Shown piece by piece: positions 43,259 through 51,610 of a stretch of DNA of 64,000 nt. This DNA is from Bradyrhizobium lablabi. GTDB lineage: Bacteria > Pseudomonadota > Alphaproteobacteria > Rhizobiales > Xanthobacteraceae. The translations under genes were made by a program, and so were the position numbers. The stretch lies in NCBI RefSeq assembly GCF_018129385.1, contig NZ_JAFCLN010000018.1, positions 62,001 to 126,000 on the forward strand. The letters run 5' to 3'. The notes below the pieces were generated by a model. It saw only the letters and a list, made by a program, of their open reading frames with translations. It ran no database searches and was not told the origin of the DNA. The first letter of the stretch is position 1, and each line of letters starts with the position of its first letter.

Positions 43259-45604
43259 ATGTCCTCCTCTACCAACTCGGTCTCTTCACTTGCCGTTGCA
43301 ACACTCGGCACGCCGCGGATTGGTCCGCGCCGTGAACTCAAACTCGCGCTGGAAAGCTTCTGGTCCGGGGCGACGGACGAACAGGCGCTGATCGAAACCG
43401 GCATCGGGCTGCGCGCGGCCAACTGGGCGCGCCAGAAAAAGCTCGGCGTCACCGTGATCCCTTCCAACGATTTTTCCTTCTATGACCAGGTGCTCGACAC
43501 CGCCGTCATGGTCGGCGCGATCCCGGACGTTTATGGCTGGAAAGGCGGGCCTGTTTCGCTCGCCACCTATTTCGCCATGGCGCGCGGCGCCAATGGCGGC
43601 GCGCATGACGAATCCTGCGGCCATGCCCATCATGCGCACGGCGTGCCGGCGCTCGAAATGACAAAATGGTTCGACACCAATTATCACTACATGGTGCCCG
43701 AGCTGAGCAGGGACCAGCGCTTCGCCCTCGCCTCACGCAAGCCGATCGAGGAATATGAAGAGGCCAAGGCGCTCGGCTATCAGACCCGCCCGGTGCTGAT
43801 CGGCCCCGTCACTTTCCTAAAACTCGCAAAGAGCAAGGAGACCGGCTTCGAGCCGCTTTCGCTGCTCGACCGGCTGCTACCGGTCTATGTCGAAGTGTTG
43901 CGCGAACTTGCCGGGCGCGGCGCGGAATGGGTGCAGCTCGACGAACCCTGCCTCGTGCTCGACCTGGATGTTTCAGCGCAAAAGGCCCTGCAACAGGCCT
44001 ATGCGGCTTTCGCGAAAGAGGTGCCGCAGATCAGGATCATGCTGGCAGGCTATTTTGGCGCGCTCGGCAACAACCGCGATACCGCCTTTGCGCTTCCGGT
44101 CGCCGGCCTGCATCTCGACCTCGTGCGCGCGCCGGAGCAGCTCGAGGATGTCGCCAAGCTCGCGGACGACTGCGTGATCTCGCTCGGCGTGATCGACGGC
44201 CGCAACATCTGGCGCGCCGATCTCACCGGGGTTCTCGACCGGATCGAGCCTGTCATCGCCATGCTCGGCAAGGAGCGCGTGCAGATCGCGCCTTCCTGCT
44301 CGCTGCTGCATGTGCCGATCGATCTTGGCCTGGAGACCAAACTCGACCCCGAAGTGTCGAGCTGGCTGGCTTTTGCCATCCAGAAAATCGAGGAACTGGC
44401 CACGCTGGCAACCGCGCTGGGCAGCGGCCGCGAGCATGCGGCACAGGCGCTGAAGGCGTCCGATGCCGCCGCCTCGGCGCGCAAGACGTCGTCGCGCATT
44501 CACGATCCGAAGGTTGCGCAGCGCCTCTCGTCGATTGACGATGGCATGCGCCGCCGCACCAGCGCGTTCCGGCAGCGTGCCGCCGCACAGCACCAGCGGT
44601 TCAAGCTGCCTTCGTTTCCGACCACCACCATCGGCTCGTTTCCGCAGACGCCGGAAATCAGAAAGGCCCGCGCGGCCCACAGCAAGGGCGAGCTGAGCGA
44701 TGCCGGCTACAAGATATTCCTCCAGAACCAGACCAAGCGGGCGGTGCGCTGGCAGGAAACCATCGGCCTCGACGTGCTCGTGCATGGCGAGTTCGAGCGC
44801 AACGACATGGTCCAGTATTTTGGCGAGCAGCTTTCCGGCTTCGTCTTCACCGAGAATGGCTGGGTGCAGTCCTACGGCTCGCGCTATGTACGCCCGCCGA
44901 TCCTGTTCGGCGACGTCTCGCGGCCGCTGCCGATGACGGTGGAGTGGTGGCGATATGCCCAGTCGCTGACGGAAAAGCCCATGAAGGCGATGCTGACCGG
45001 GCCGGTCACCATCCTCAACTGGTCGTTTGTGCGGAACGACATTCCGCGCAGCGAAGCATGCCGGCAGATCGCGCTCGCGATGCGCGACGAGGTGGCGGAT
45101 CTGGAAGCCGCTGGCGCCGGCATGATCCAGATCGACGAGGCGGCGCTGCGTGAAGGCCTGCCGCTGCGAAAATCCGAGTGGCAGGCCTATCTCGACTGGG
45201 CCGTGGACAGCTTCCGCATCTGTTCCTCCGGCGTGCGCGACGAGACGCAGATCCATACCCACATGTGCTACTCGGAGTTCAACGACATCATCGATGCGAT
45301 CGGCGCGATGGACGCCGACGTGATCTCGATCGAAACCTCGCGCTCGAAAATGGAGCTGCTCGACGCCTTCAGGAACTACCGCTATCCGAACGAGATCGGC
45401 CCGGGCGTCTACGACATCCATTCGCCGCGAATACCCGAAATCGCTGAAATGACGGAGTTGCTGAAACTCGCGCGGCAGCAGCTATCCGACGGCCAGCTCT
45501 GGATCAACCCGGATTGCGGCCTGAAGACCCGCAAATGGGAAGAGGTGCGCCCGGCGCTTGCCAACATGGTGGCCGCCGCGCGTGAACTGAGAGAGCTGGC
45601 GTAG
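43259..45604 (+). CDS. metE: 5-methyltetrahydropteroyltriglutamate-homocysteine methyltransferase, cobalamin-independent
   Basis: This 781-residue enzyme makes methionine from homocysteine and methyl-tetrahydrofolate without B12. It has the two-domain MetE architecture: the N-terminal half includes MVPELSRDQRFALASRKP, and the C-terminal half starts FPTTTIGSFPQTPEIRKARA. Zinc ligands are in IHTHMCYSEF (His, Cys) and WINPDCGLKTRKWEE (Cys). The ATG at 43259 lies 8 bases after a GGGG site held in the riboswitch platform; the frame upstream is riboswitch sequence. Length is typical of the family. Confidence 0.96.
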   Translation: MSSSTNSVSSLAVATLGTPRIGPRRELKLALESFWSGATDEQALIETGIGLRAANWARQKKLGVTVIPSNDFSFYDQVLDTAVMVGAIPDVYGWKGGPVSLATYFAMARGANGGAHDESCGHAHHAHGVPALEMTKWFDTNYHYMVPELSRDQRFALASRKPIEEYEEAKALGYQTRPVLIGPVTFLKLAKSKETGFEPLSLLDRLLPVYVEVLRELAGRGAEWVQLDEPCLVLDLDVSAQKALQQAYAAFAKEVPQIRIMLAGYFGALGNNRDTAFALPVAGLHLDLVRAPEQLEDVAKLADDCVISLGVIDGRNIWRADLTGVLDRIEPVIAMLGKERVQIAPSCSLLHVPIDLGLETKLDPEVSSWLAFAIQKIEELATLATALGSGREHAAQALKASDAAASARKTSSRIHDPKVAQRLSSIDDGMRRRTSAFRQRAAAQHQRFKLPSFPTTTIGSFPQTPEIRKARAAHSKGELSDAGYKIFLQNQTKRAVRWQETIGLDVLVHGEFERNDMVQYFGEQLSGFVFTENGWVQSYGSRYVRPPILFGDVSRPLPMTVEWWRYAQSLTEKPMKAMLTGPVTILNWSFVRNDIPRSEACRQIALAMRDEVADLEAAGAGMIQIDEAALREGLPLRKSEWQAYLDWAVDSFRICSSGVRDETQIHTHMCYSEFNDIIDAIGAMDADVISIETSRSKMELLDAFRNYRYPNEIGPGVYDIHSPRIPEIAEMTELLKLARQQLSDGQLWINPDCGLKTRKWEEVRPALANMVAAARELRELA

Positions 45605-45650
45605 CATCGGCGTCTGCCCCGTCTCTCACCCGAGCAAGCAAGGAGGAGCC

Positions 45651-45854
45651 ATGCGCTTCTGGATCGAATGCACGCGCTTTGAGACGGGGCAGACCGTTCA
45701 CATCAACATCGCCCTCGTCGGCAGCATGTGGCGCGAGGCCGACCGCACTATGCTCGCCTTTGTCGGCAACGATGCCCAGACGGTGCAGGTCACCGAAACG
45801 CCGGAGCAACTGCTCGAACAGCATTTTGGTTCGGCTGAAAAGACCCGCGCATGA
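45651..45854 (+). CDS. Small conserved hypothetical protein
   Basis: The 67-residue protein has no signal peptide: MRFWIECTRFETGQTVHINI, then a core GSMWREADRTMLAFVGNDAQ, then TVQVTETPEQLLEQ. A strong AGGAGG lies about 4 bases before the ATG, so it is very likely translated. It follows metE by 46 bases and may share the transcript and thus the B12 control. Function unknown. Confidence 0.65.
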   Translation: MRFWIECTRFETGQTVHINIALVGSMWREADRTMLAFVGNDAQTVQVTETPEQLLEQHFGSAEKTRA

Positions 45855-45954
45855 ACCGCAAGGGAACTGAGTCTCACCTTGAAGTCACAATGAATTGCGG
45901 AGCTGGCATTTGCACACGCTGCTAAGTCTGCTGCCGTTCAGCCAGGAGAACATT

Positions 45955-46803
45955 ATGCCGGCTTTTCGTCGTTGGCTTATTGCGATTGCCCTGCTCTCTT
46001 CACTCACCGCCGCGCATGCCGCGCCGCGATGGCTCACGCTGCCGCCCACGCCGACGCTGCCGAAAGCTGCCGAAAGCGGCCTCGCGCCGGTCAACGGCAT
46101 CAAGATCTGGTACGCCACCTTCGGCCATGGCGATCCGGTCGTGATGATCCATGGCGGCCTTGCCAATTCCAATTATTGGGCGCACCAGGTCCGTGCATTG
46201 CAGGACCGCTATCGCGTCATCGTGCTCGACAGCCGCGGCCATGGCCGCAGCAGCCGCGACGCGCAGCCCTATGGCTACGACCTGATGGCATCCGACGTGA
46301 TCGGCCTGATGGATTATCTCAAGATCGGCAAGGCTGCGATTGTCGGCTGGAGCGACGGCGCGATCATCGGCCTCGACATCGCGATGAAGCATCCGGATCG
46401 CATCTCGAAGCTGTTCGCCTTTGCGGCCAACTCCGACCCCTCTGCCGTAGCGGACATCTCGAAGAGCGACGTCTTCAACGCCTTCATCGGGCGCGCCGGC
46501 GAGGAGTACAAGCGCCTGTCGCCGACGCCGACCGCGTACAATGCCTTTGTCGACCAGATCAAGCAGATGTGGGACACCCAGCCGAAATGGACGGCGGCCG
46601 ATCTTGCCAAGATCAAGGTCCCGACCTGGATCGTCGACGGCGACCGCGATGAAGCGATCAAGCGCGAGAACACCGAATTCATGGCCGCCAGCATCCCGAA
46701 CGCAGGCCTCCTGATCCAGCCGCAGGTGACCCATTTCTCGTTCCTACAGGACCCGCAGCAGTTCAGTGACGACGTCCTGCGCTTTCTCGGGCAGGCGCGG
46801 TGA
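45955..46803 (+). CDS. Secreted alpha/beta-hydrolase fold protein
   Basis: This 282-residue protein starts with a signal peptide (MPAFRRWLIAIALLSSLTAAHA). The hydrolase fold shows VVMIHGGLANSNYW (oxyanion segment HGG), IVGWSDGAIIGLDIA with nucleophile Ser in GWSDG, the acid in VDGDRDE and a His in QVTHFSF. AGGAG lies about 6 bases before the ATG. It should be a periplasmic esterase or lipase-like enzyme; the substrate is unknown. Confidence 0.88.
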   Translation: MPAFRRWLIAIALLSSLTAAHAAPRWLTLPPTPTLPKAAESGLAPVNGIKIWYATFGHGDPVVMIHGGLANSNYWAHQVRALQDRYRVIVLDSRGHGRSSRDAQPYGYDLMASDVIGLMDYLKIGKAAIVGWSDGAIIGLDIAMKHPDRISKLFAFAANSDPSAVADISKSDVFNAFIGRAGEEYKRLSPTPTAYNAFVDQIKQMWDTQPKWTAADLAKIKVPTWIVDGDRDEAIKRENTEFMAASIPNAGLLIQPQVTHFSFLQDPQQFSDDVLRFLGQAR

Positions 46804-46813
46804 ACGCCCGGCG

Positions 46814-47056
46814 TTACCTGATGTGGTGGGTTTGCTGTTTTGCCGCGGACGATCCGGACCTGCCGGTCAGCCACCACACCGCGTCGCGGGCAAAGCTTGC
46901 TGCCCCTTCGATCGAAGATGCGATGGCGGCCTGCCGTGCGCGCCGTGCGGCCGCCCGGTAGGCGTCGAAATTGATGCTGCCATCGGGATAACGCAGGACA
47001 CGATCGCCGTCCTGCGCCTGTGAGACCGCACCGCTGGAATTGCTTTCCCGGACCAT
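46814..47056 (-). CDS. Small hypothetical protein with hairpin-covered ribosome binding site
   Basis: This 80-residue protein is hydrophilic: DGSINFDAYRAAARRARQAA is followed by a weakly amphipathic helix with WWLTG. It has no signal or known domain. The ribosome binding site GGAGG (47066-47062 on the minus strand) lies in a perfect 6-base-pair hairpin with CCTCCG, just before the ATG at 47056. It is divergent from the LysR gene. Confidence 0.55.
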   Translation of the reverse strand: MVRESNSSGAVSQAQDGDRVLRYPDGSINFDAYRAAARRARQAAIASSIEGAASFARDAVWWLTGRSGSSAAKQQTHHIR

Positions 47057-47061
47057 GCTGA

Positions 47062-47077
47062 CCTCCGTTGTCGGAGG
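47062..47077 (-). promoter_or_regulatory. Hairpin covering a Shine-Dalgarno sequence
   Basis: On the minus strand CCTCCG-ACAA-CGGAGG forms a perfect 6-base-pair stem with a 4-base loop. The right arm contains the whole GGAGG used by the gene starting at 47056, 5 bases further on. Translation should need this stem to open. Confidence 0.6.
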
Positions 47078-47078
47078 C

Positions 47079-47109
47079 TTGATATATTAGGTATAAATCG
47101 TGATATAAT
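47079..47109 (+). promoter_or_regulatory. Candidate promoter of the LysR gene
   Basis: A perfect TATAAT (47104-47109) lies 36 bases before the ATG at 47145 and is preceded by TTGATA (47079-47084) with a 19-base spacer. The segment is far richer in A and T than its surroundings, as expected for a divergent promoter that a LysR regulator itself would bind. Confidence 0.5.
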
Positions 47110-47144
47110 AGGCTGATAGATACGATCATACGTGAATTGAATTC

Positions 47145-48044
47145 ATGAATTATAGTGCCGCCTCCTCGGAAATGGGCGCTTTCGTCCGGGTCGTCGAGCG
47201 CGGCAGCTTTGCCGCCGCGGCCACCGACCTGGGCCTGACCCCGTCGGCCCTGTCAAAGCTGGTGACCCGGATCGAGGATCGGCTGGGCGTACGGCTGCTG
47301 ACCCGAACCACGCGAAGGCTGGCTCTCACCGCGGAGGGCGAATTGTTCGTCGCCCGCAGCCGCGAAATCCTGGCCTCGATCGAAGCCGCGGAGGCCGAAG
47401 TGACGGCGGCGAGCGAACGGCCGCGCGGCCATGTGAAGATCAGCGTCGGCACCGCCATCGCCAAGCAAATCCTCGGTCCCGCGCTGCCCGCCTTCCTGGC
47501 CGGCCATCCCGATATCAGCGTCGAGCTTCACGTTTCGGACCGGCAGATCGATCTGGTCGCCGAGCAGGTCGATGTGGCGATCCGCTCCGGCGCGCTCGGC
47601 GATTCCACGCTGGTGGCGCGCAAGCTCGCCGAGGCGACGCGCGTGATCTGCGCCAGTCCGCTTTATCTGGAGCGGCGCGGAACGCCGCGCGTGCCCGCCG
47701 ATCTCCTCCGGCATAATTGCCTGACATTGCCGGGACCGGCATGGTCGCGCTGGCCGTTCCACACCCATGAGGGCATCAACCGGCTCGCCATCTCCGGCAC
47801 ATTCACCAGCGACAATGCCGATTTGCTGCTCGATATGGCCGTGGCCGGGCTCGGCATCGCACGGCTGGCGGATTTCATGGTCGCGCGCGCCCTACAGCAA
47901 GGCGCCCTCGTCCCCCTGCTCGGGGATAGCCACGTGCCGGAATCCTTTGCCATCCATGCGCTGACGGTCCCGGGCCGTCACCGCGCGCCGCGCGTCAAGG
48001 CTTTTGTCGACTTTCTGGCCGCACAATTTGGCGAGGCCCGATGA
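47145..48044 (+). CDS. LysR family transcriptional regulator
   Basis: This 299-residue regulator has an N-terminal winged helix: MGAFVRVVERGSFAAAATDL and GLTPSALSKLVTRIEDRLGV (about residues 10-49). The substrate-binding domain follows from about residue 93 (GHVKISVGTAIAKQILGPAL). It belongs to the AaeR/DmlR-like branch in appearance (TPSALSKLVTRIEDRLG, PLYLERRGTPRVPADL). Target genes are unknown; the divergent small gene at 46814 is the natural first candidate. Confidence 0.93.
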   Translation: MNYSAASSEMGAFVRVVERGSFAAAATDLGLTPSALSKLVTRIEDRLGVRLLTRTTRRLALTAEGELFVARSREILASIEAAEAEVTAASERPRGHVKISVGTAIAKQILGPALPAFLAGHPDISVELHVSDRQIDLVAEQVDVAIRSGALGDSTLVARKLAEATRVICASPLYLERRGTPRVPADLLRHNCLTLPGPAWSRWPFHTHEGINRLAISGTFTSDNADLLLDMAVAGLGIARLADFMVARALQQGALVPLLGDSHVPESFAIHALTVPGRHRAPRVKAFVDFLAAQFGEAR

Positions 48045-48181
48045 GGAGCCGACCACCTTTTGGACCGAATTTCCGGCAAGCTGCTTTCCCCGGGGGCAGC
48101 AAATGCGCTAGTTCAGGCGCGCCGACCACGAGGCGCGAATCCGAACATCGGCGGCATGATTTCATGATGGAAGTTTGAGGG

Positions 48182-49042
48182 ATGGCCCGCAGGTTTTCCG
48201 CCCCCTACCAGTCGGAGCCCGTGTCCGGCCTTGCGACATGGTCGCGCAATCTCGCCGTGTTCTCGGTGATTGCGGTCATCGTCTCGATCCTGATCGTCCG
48301 CTTCGGCTTCCTCGAGATGAAGCCGGCGCTGGCGACCTTTTTCGGCGCGCTGGGCCTGGCCGGCCTTTCGATCCTGCTCGGCCTCGCGGCCTTTGTCGCG
48401 ATCTGGCAGACCGGCGCGCGCGGCATGAGCCGGATCCTGCTTGCCTTTCTCATCAACGCCGTCGTGCTCGCCTATCCCGCCTATCTGGCCCTGCAATACC
48501 GCAAGCTGCCGGCGATCCACGACATCACCACCGACCCGATCGACCCGCCGCGGTTCGAGGCGCTGGCGCGCCTGCGCACCGGCGACGGCACCAACTCGGC
48601 GGTCTATGCCGGTTTGTACTCGGCCGAGCAGCAGCGCATCGCCTATCCCGATATCGAGACGGTCGAGCTCGAAATGCCGGTGCAGCGCGCCTATGACGTG
48701 ACGCTTGCGATCATCCACAAGCGCAAATGGACCGTGATCGACGAGCGCCCGCCGCAGCTTCCGCGCCGCATCGGCCGCATCGAGGCGGTGGCGCGCACGC
48801 CGATCATGGGTTTTCGCGAGGACGTCTCGATCCGCATCACGCCCGACGGCGACGACTCCCGCGTCGATATCCGCTCCTCCTCGCGCTATTTCGAGGGCGA
48901 CCTCGGCAGCAACGCCGCGCGGGTCTCAAAGCTGATCGAGGACATCAACACCGCCGCGGAAGCCGCCGCCAACAAGCCGGTCGTGAAGAAGGCCCCGACG
49001 CCACCGCCGAAGGGGCCGGCGAAGACGGTGAAGAAGCAGTAA
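48182..49042 (+). CDS. DUF1499 family membrane protein
   Basis: The 286-residue protein has three likely membrane helices (about residues 23-41, 50-73 and 85-103). A DUF1499 domain follows, with VYAGLYSAEQQRIAYPDIET, RKWTVIDERPPQ, IGRIEAVARTPIMGFREDVS and DDSRVDIRSSSRYFEGDLGS. DUF1499 proteins are widespread and uncharacterised, sometimes near membrane or lipid genes. The C-terminus is a Lys/Pro tail ending KTVKKQ. A palindromic repeat follows 9 bases after the stop. Confidence 0.85.
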   Translation: MARRFSAPYQSEPVSGLATWSRNLAVFSVIAVIVSILIVRFGFLEMKPALATFFGALGLAGLSILLGLAAFVAIWQTGARGMSRILLAFLINAVVLAYPAYLALQYRKLPAIHDITTDPIDPPRFEALARLRTGDGTNSAVYAGLYSAEQQRIAYPDIETVELEMPVQRAYDVTLAIIHKRKWTVIDERPPQLPRRIGRIEAVARTPIMGFREDVSIRITPDGDDSRVDIRSSSRYFEGDLGSNAARVSKLIEDINTAAEAAANKPVVKKAPTPPPKGPAKTVKKQ

Positions 49043-49050
49043 CTTCAGTC

Positions 49051-49149
49051 GTCATTCCGGGGCGCGCGAAGCGCGAACTATGGGGCGCCCTTGCGCCCCT
49101 GAGAATCTCGAGATTCCGGGTCTGGTCCTGCGGACCATCCCGGAATGAC
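49051..49149. repeat. Palindromic intergenic repeat (family B, copy 1)
   Basis: The ends are GTCATTCCGGGGCGCGCGAA and ATCCCGGAATGAC, with GAGAATCTCGAGATTCCG in the middle and GGGGCGCCCTTGCGCCCC as an internal hairpin. A relative in the opposite internal orientation lies at 51503-51602. It fills nearly the whole gap between the convergent genes. Confidence 0.8.
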
Positions 49150-49152
49150 AGC

Positions 49153-50070
49153 TCAAGCCATCCGGTACGTCCCGCCAATCACGGGATCACCATCCGTCGC
49201 CACGATGCCGCGCGCGACCAGATCTTCCAGATGCGCCAGCACGGAATAGCCGGCAGCGCCTGAGAGGCGCGGGTCGAGGCCGATATAGATCGCACGCACC
49301 ATGGTCGGGATGTCGGCCTCGCCCTTGGTGAGGCGGTGCAGGATCGAGGCCTCGCGCGCGCGGCGGTGCCGTTCCAGGAAGCGGACATAGCGCGGGCCCT
49401 CGGGGATTTCCGGCCCGTGTCCGGAGAAATAGAGATCCTCGTCGCGCTGCGCGAGCCGCTCGAGCGAGGCCATGTAGTCGATCATCGAGCCGTCGGGCGG
49501 CGCCACGATCGAGGTCGACCAGCCCATCACGTGATCGCCGACGAAATTGATCTTTCGCTCCGGCCAGGCAAAGGCAAGATGGTTGGCGGTGTGGCCGGGC
49601 GTCGCTACCGCTTCCAGCCGCCAGCCGTCTCCCTCGATCACGTCGCCGTTTTTCACCTGGACGTCGGGCCGGAAGTCGCGGTCGGCGCCGGATTCCGGAT
49701 TATGCTTCTCGCTCTCGAACCGCGGCCGCGAGGCGCGGTGCGGGCCCTCGGCATAGACAGGCGCGCCGGTAGCTTGCTTGATCCGCGCCGTGTTCGGCGA
49801 GTGGTCGCGATGGGTATGCGTGACGAGGATATGCGTCACCGTCTCGCCGCGCACCGCATCCAGCAGCGCCTTGGCATGCGCCTCGTCATCCGGGCCGGGA
49901 TCGATGATCGCGACATTGCCCCGGCCGACGATGTAGCTGACGGTGCCGGTGAAGGTGAACGGGCTCGGATTGTTGCAGAGTACGCGCCGCACGCCGGGGC
50001 GGGCTTCGTCGGCCACGCCGGGTTTTAAGGGAAAGTCGCGGTTGAAGGGGATGTCGTCGTTGTCGGCCAT
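49153..50070 (-). CDS. MBL-fold metallo-hydrolase
   Basis: This 305-residue protein carries the metallo-beta-lactamase motif ILVTHTHRDHSPNTARI (HxHxDH, about residues 81-97), the next ligands in VATPGHTANHLAFAW and the Asp in NFVGDHVMGWSTS. The C-terminal part RHRRAREASILHRLTKGEAD is typical of LACTB2-like/glyoxalase II-related hydrolases. It should hydrolyse an ester, thioester or phosphodiester using two zinc ions in the cytoplasm. Confidence 0.9.
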   Translation of the reverse strand: MADNDDIPFNRDFPLKPGVADEARPGVRRVLCNNPSPFTFTGTVSYIVGRGNVAIIDPGPDDEAHAKALLDAVRGETVTHILVTHTHRDHSPNTARIKQATGAPVYAEGPHRASRPRFESEKHNPESGADRDFRPDVQVKNGDVIEGDGWRLEAVATPGHTANHLAFAWPERKINFVGDHVMGWSTSIVAPPDGSMIDYMASLERLAQRDEDLYFSGHGPEIPEGPRYVRFLERHRRAREASILHRLTKGEADIPTMVRAIYIGLDPRLSGAAGYSVLAHLEDLVARGIVATDGDPVIGGTYRMA

Positions 50071-50103
50071 GGCTGATCCTGCATGAAGGGCCGCGCCACC
50101 GAA

Positions 50104-50207
50104 CCCTCATGCTGAGGAGGCCCGCAGGGCCGTCTCGAAGCATCGGGCGATATCCGTCGCGCGGCCATCCTTCGAGACGCCCGCGATGCGGGCTCCTCAG
50201 GATGAGG
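50104..50207. repeat. Palindromic intergenic repeat (family C)
   Basis: Outer arms are CCTCATGCTGAGGAGGCCCG and CGGGCTCCTCAGGATGAGG, and inner arms are CGTCTCGAAGCATCG and the imperfectly paired ATCCTTCGAGACGCC. Such CTCATCCTGAGGAG units are well-known multicopy elements of Bradyrhizobium and Rhodopseudomonas. It lies between the MBL gene start and the glutaryl-CoA dehydrogenase stop. Confidence 0.8.
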
Positions 50208-50217
50208 TGGGAGTACC

Positions 50218-51432
50218 TTACGAAAACGCCTGTATTCCCGTGATCGCACGTCCCAGGATCAGCGCGTGCACGTCGTGGGTGCCTTCATACGTATTCACGG
50301 TTTCCAAATTCGCCGTATGGCGCATCACGTGATACTCGATCTGGATGCCGTTGCCGCCGTGCATGTCGCGCGAGACGCGGGCGATGTCGAGCGCCTTGCC
50401 GCAATTGTTGCGCTTGACGATCGAGATCATTTCGGGGGCCATCTTGCCCTCGTCCATCAGGCGGCCGACGCGAAGCGACGCCTGAAGTCCGAGCGCGATC
50501 TCGGTCTCCATGTCGGCGAGCTTCTTCTGCACGAGCTGGGTTGCCGCCAGCGGCCGGCCGAACTGCTTGCGGTCCAGCGTGTACTGCCGCGCGCGATGCA
50601 TGCAGTCTTCCGCGGCGCCCATCGCGCCCCAGGAAATGCCGTAGCGGGCGCGGTTGAGGCAGCCGAACGGCCCCTTCAGGCCGGAGACGTTGGGCAGCAG
50701 CGCGCTTTCCGGCACCACCACATTGTCCATCACGATCTCGCCGGTGATGGAGGCACGCAGAGAGAGCTTGCCGCCGACCTTCGGCGCCGACAGCCCCTTC
50801 ATGCCCTTCTCGAGAACGAAGCCGCGGATCTGGTTGTCATGCGCTGCTGATTTCGCCCACACCACGAACACGTCGGCGATCGGCGCGTTCGAAATCCACA
50901 TCTTGGCGCCATTGAGCTTGTAGCCGTCCGACACCTTCTCGGCACGGGTCTTCATCCCGCCGGGATCGGAACCGGCGTCCGGCTCGGTCAGGCCGAAACA
51001 GCCGACCCATTCGCCGGTGGCGAGTTTCGGCAGGTACTTCTTGCGCTGGGTCTCGTCGCCATAAGCATAGATCGGATACATCACCAGCGAAGACTGCACC
51101 GAGTTCATCGAGCGGTAGCCGGAATCGACCCGCTCGATCTCGCGGGCGACGAGGCCATAGGCGACGTAGCTGGCGTTGGCGCAGCCATATTCCTCCGGCA
51201 GCGTGACGCCGATCAGGCCGAGCTCGCCCATCTCGTTGAATATCTCTCGGTCGGTCTTCTCTTCCAGATAGGCCTTGGTGACGCGCGGCAGCAGCTTGTC
51301 CTGCGCATAGGCGCGCGCGGTGTCGCGGATCATGCGCTCGTCTTCGGTGAGCTGCTCGTCGAGCAGGAACGGATCGCTCCAATCGAACGAAGCCGCCGCC
51401 GGTTTGTCCTTGGCCTGAGCTTTGACGCTCAT
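50218..51432 (-). CDS. gcdH: Glutaryl-CoA dehydrogenase (acyl-CoA dehydrogenase family)
   Basis: This 404-residue flavoprotein has the FAD/substrate motifs WVGCFGLTEPDAGSDPGGMK and KMWISNAPIADVFVVWA. Near the C-terminus, TYEGTHDVHALILGRAITGI is characteristic of glutaryl-CoA dehydrogenases. N-terminal FDWSDPFLLDEQLTEDERMI also fits. It oxidises and decarboxylates glutaryl-CoA to crotonyl-CoA in lysine/tryptophan and aromatic degradation. It may be transcribed with the downstream MBL gene, although a palindromic repeat intervenes. Confidence 0.93.
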   Translation of the reverse strand: MSVKAQAKDKPAAASFDWSDPFLLDEQLTEDERMIRDTARAYAQDKLLPRVTKAYLEEKTDREIFNEMGELGLIGVTLPEEYGCANASYVAYGLVAREIERVDSGYRSMNSVQSSLVMYPIYAYGDETQRKKYLPKLATGEWVGCFGLTEPDAGSDPGGMKTRAEKVSDGYKLNGAKMWISNAPIADVFVVWAKSAAHDNQIRGFVLEKGMKGLSAPKVGGKLSLRASITGEIVMDNVVVPESALLPNVSGLKGPFGCLNRARYGISWGAMGAAEDCMHRARQYTLDRKQFGRPLAATQLVQKKLADMETEIALGLQASLRVGRLMDEGKMAPEMISIVKRNNCGKALDIARVSRDMHGGNGIQIEYHVMRHTANLETVNTYEGTHDVHALILGRAITGIQAFS

Positions 51433-51502
51433 GAGAATTCCTTTCGCTGGGTCAATTGCCGATAAGGTAATCCGCTAGCGCGAATAGCGCAAATCCCGTC
51501 CC

Positions 51503-51602
51503 GTCATTCCGGGGCACGCGATAGTGCGAACACGGAATCTCGAGATTCTCAGGGGCGCAACGGCGCCCCTTGGTTCGCATCTACGATGCGCCCCGGAATG
51601 AC
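51503..51602. repeat. Palindromic intergenic repeat (family B, copy 2)
   Basis: The ends are GTCATTCCGGGGCACGCGAT and CGCCCCGGAATGAC. The middle contains GGAATCTCGAGATTCTCAGG and GGGGCGCAACGGCGCCCC, the inverse arrangement to the copy at 49051-49149. It fills the gap between gcdH and ribB. Confidence 0.8.
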
Positions 51603-51610
51603 CGCGTAGT

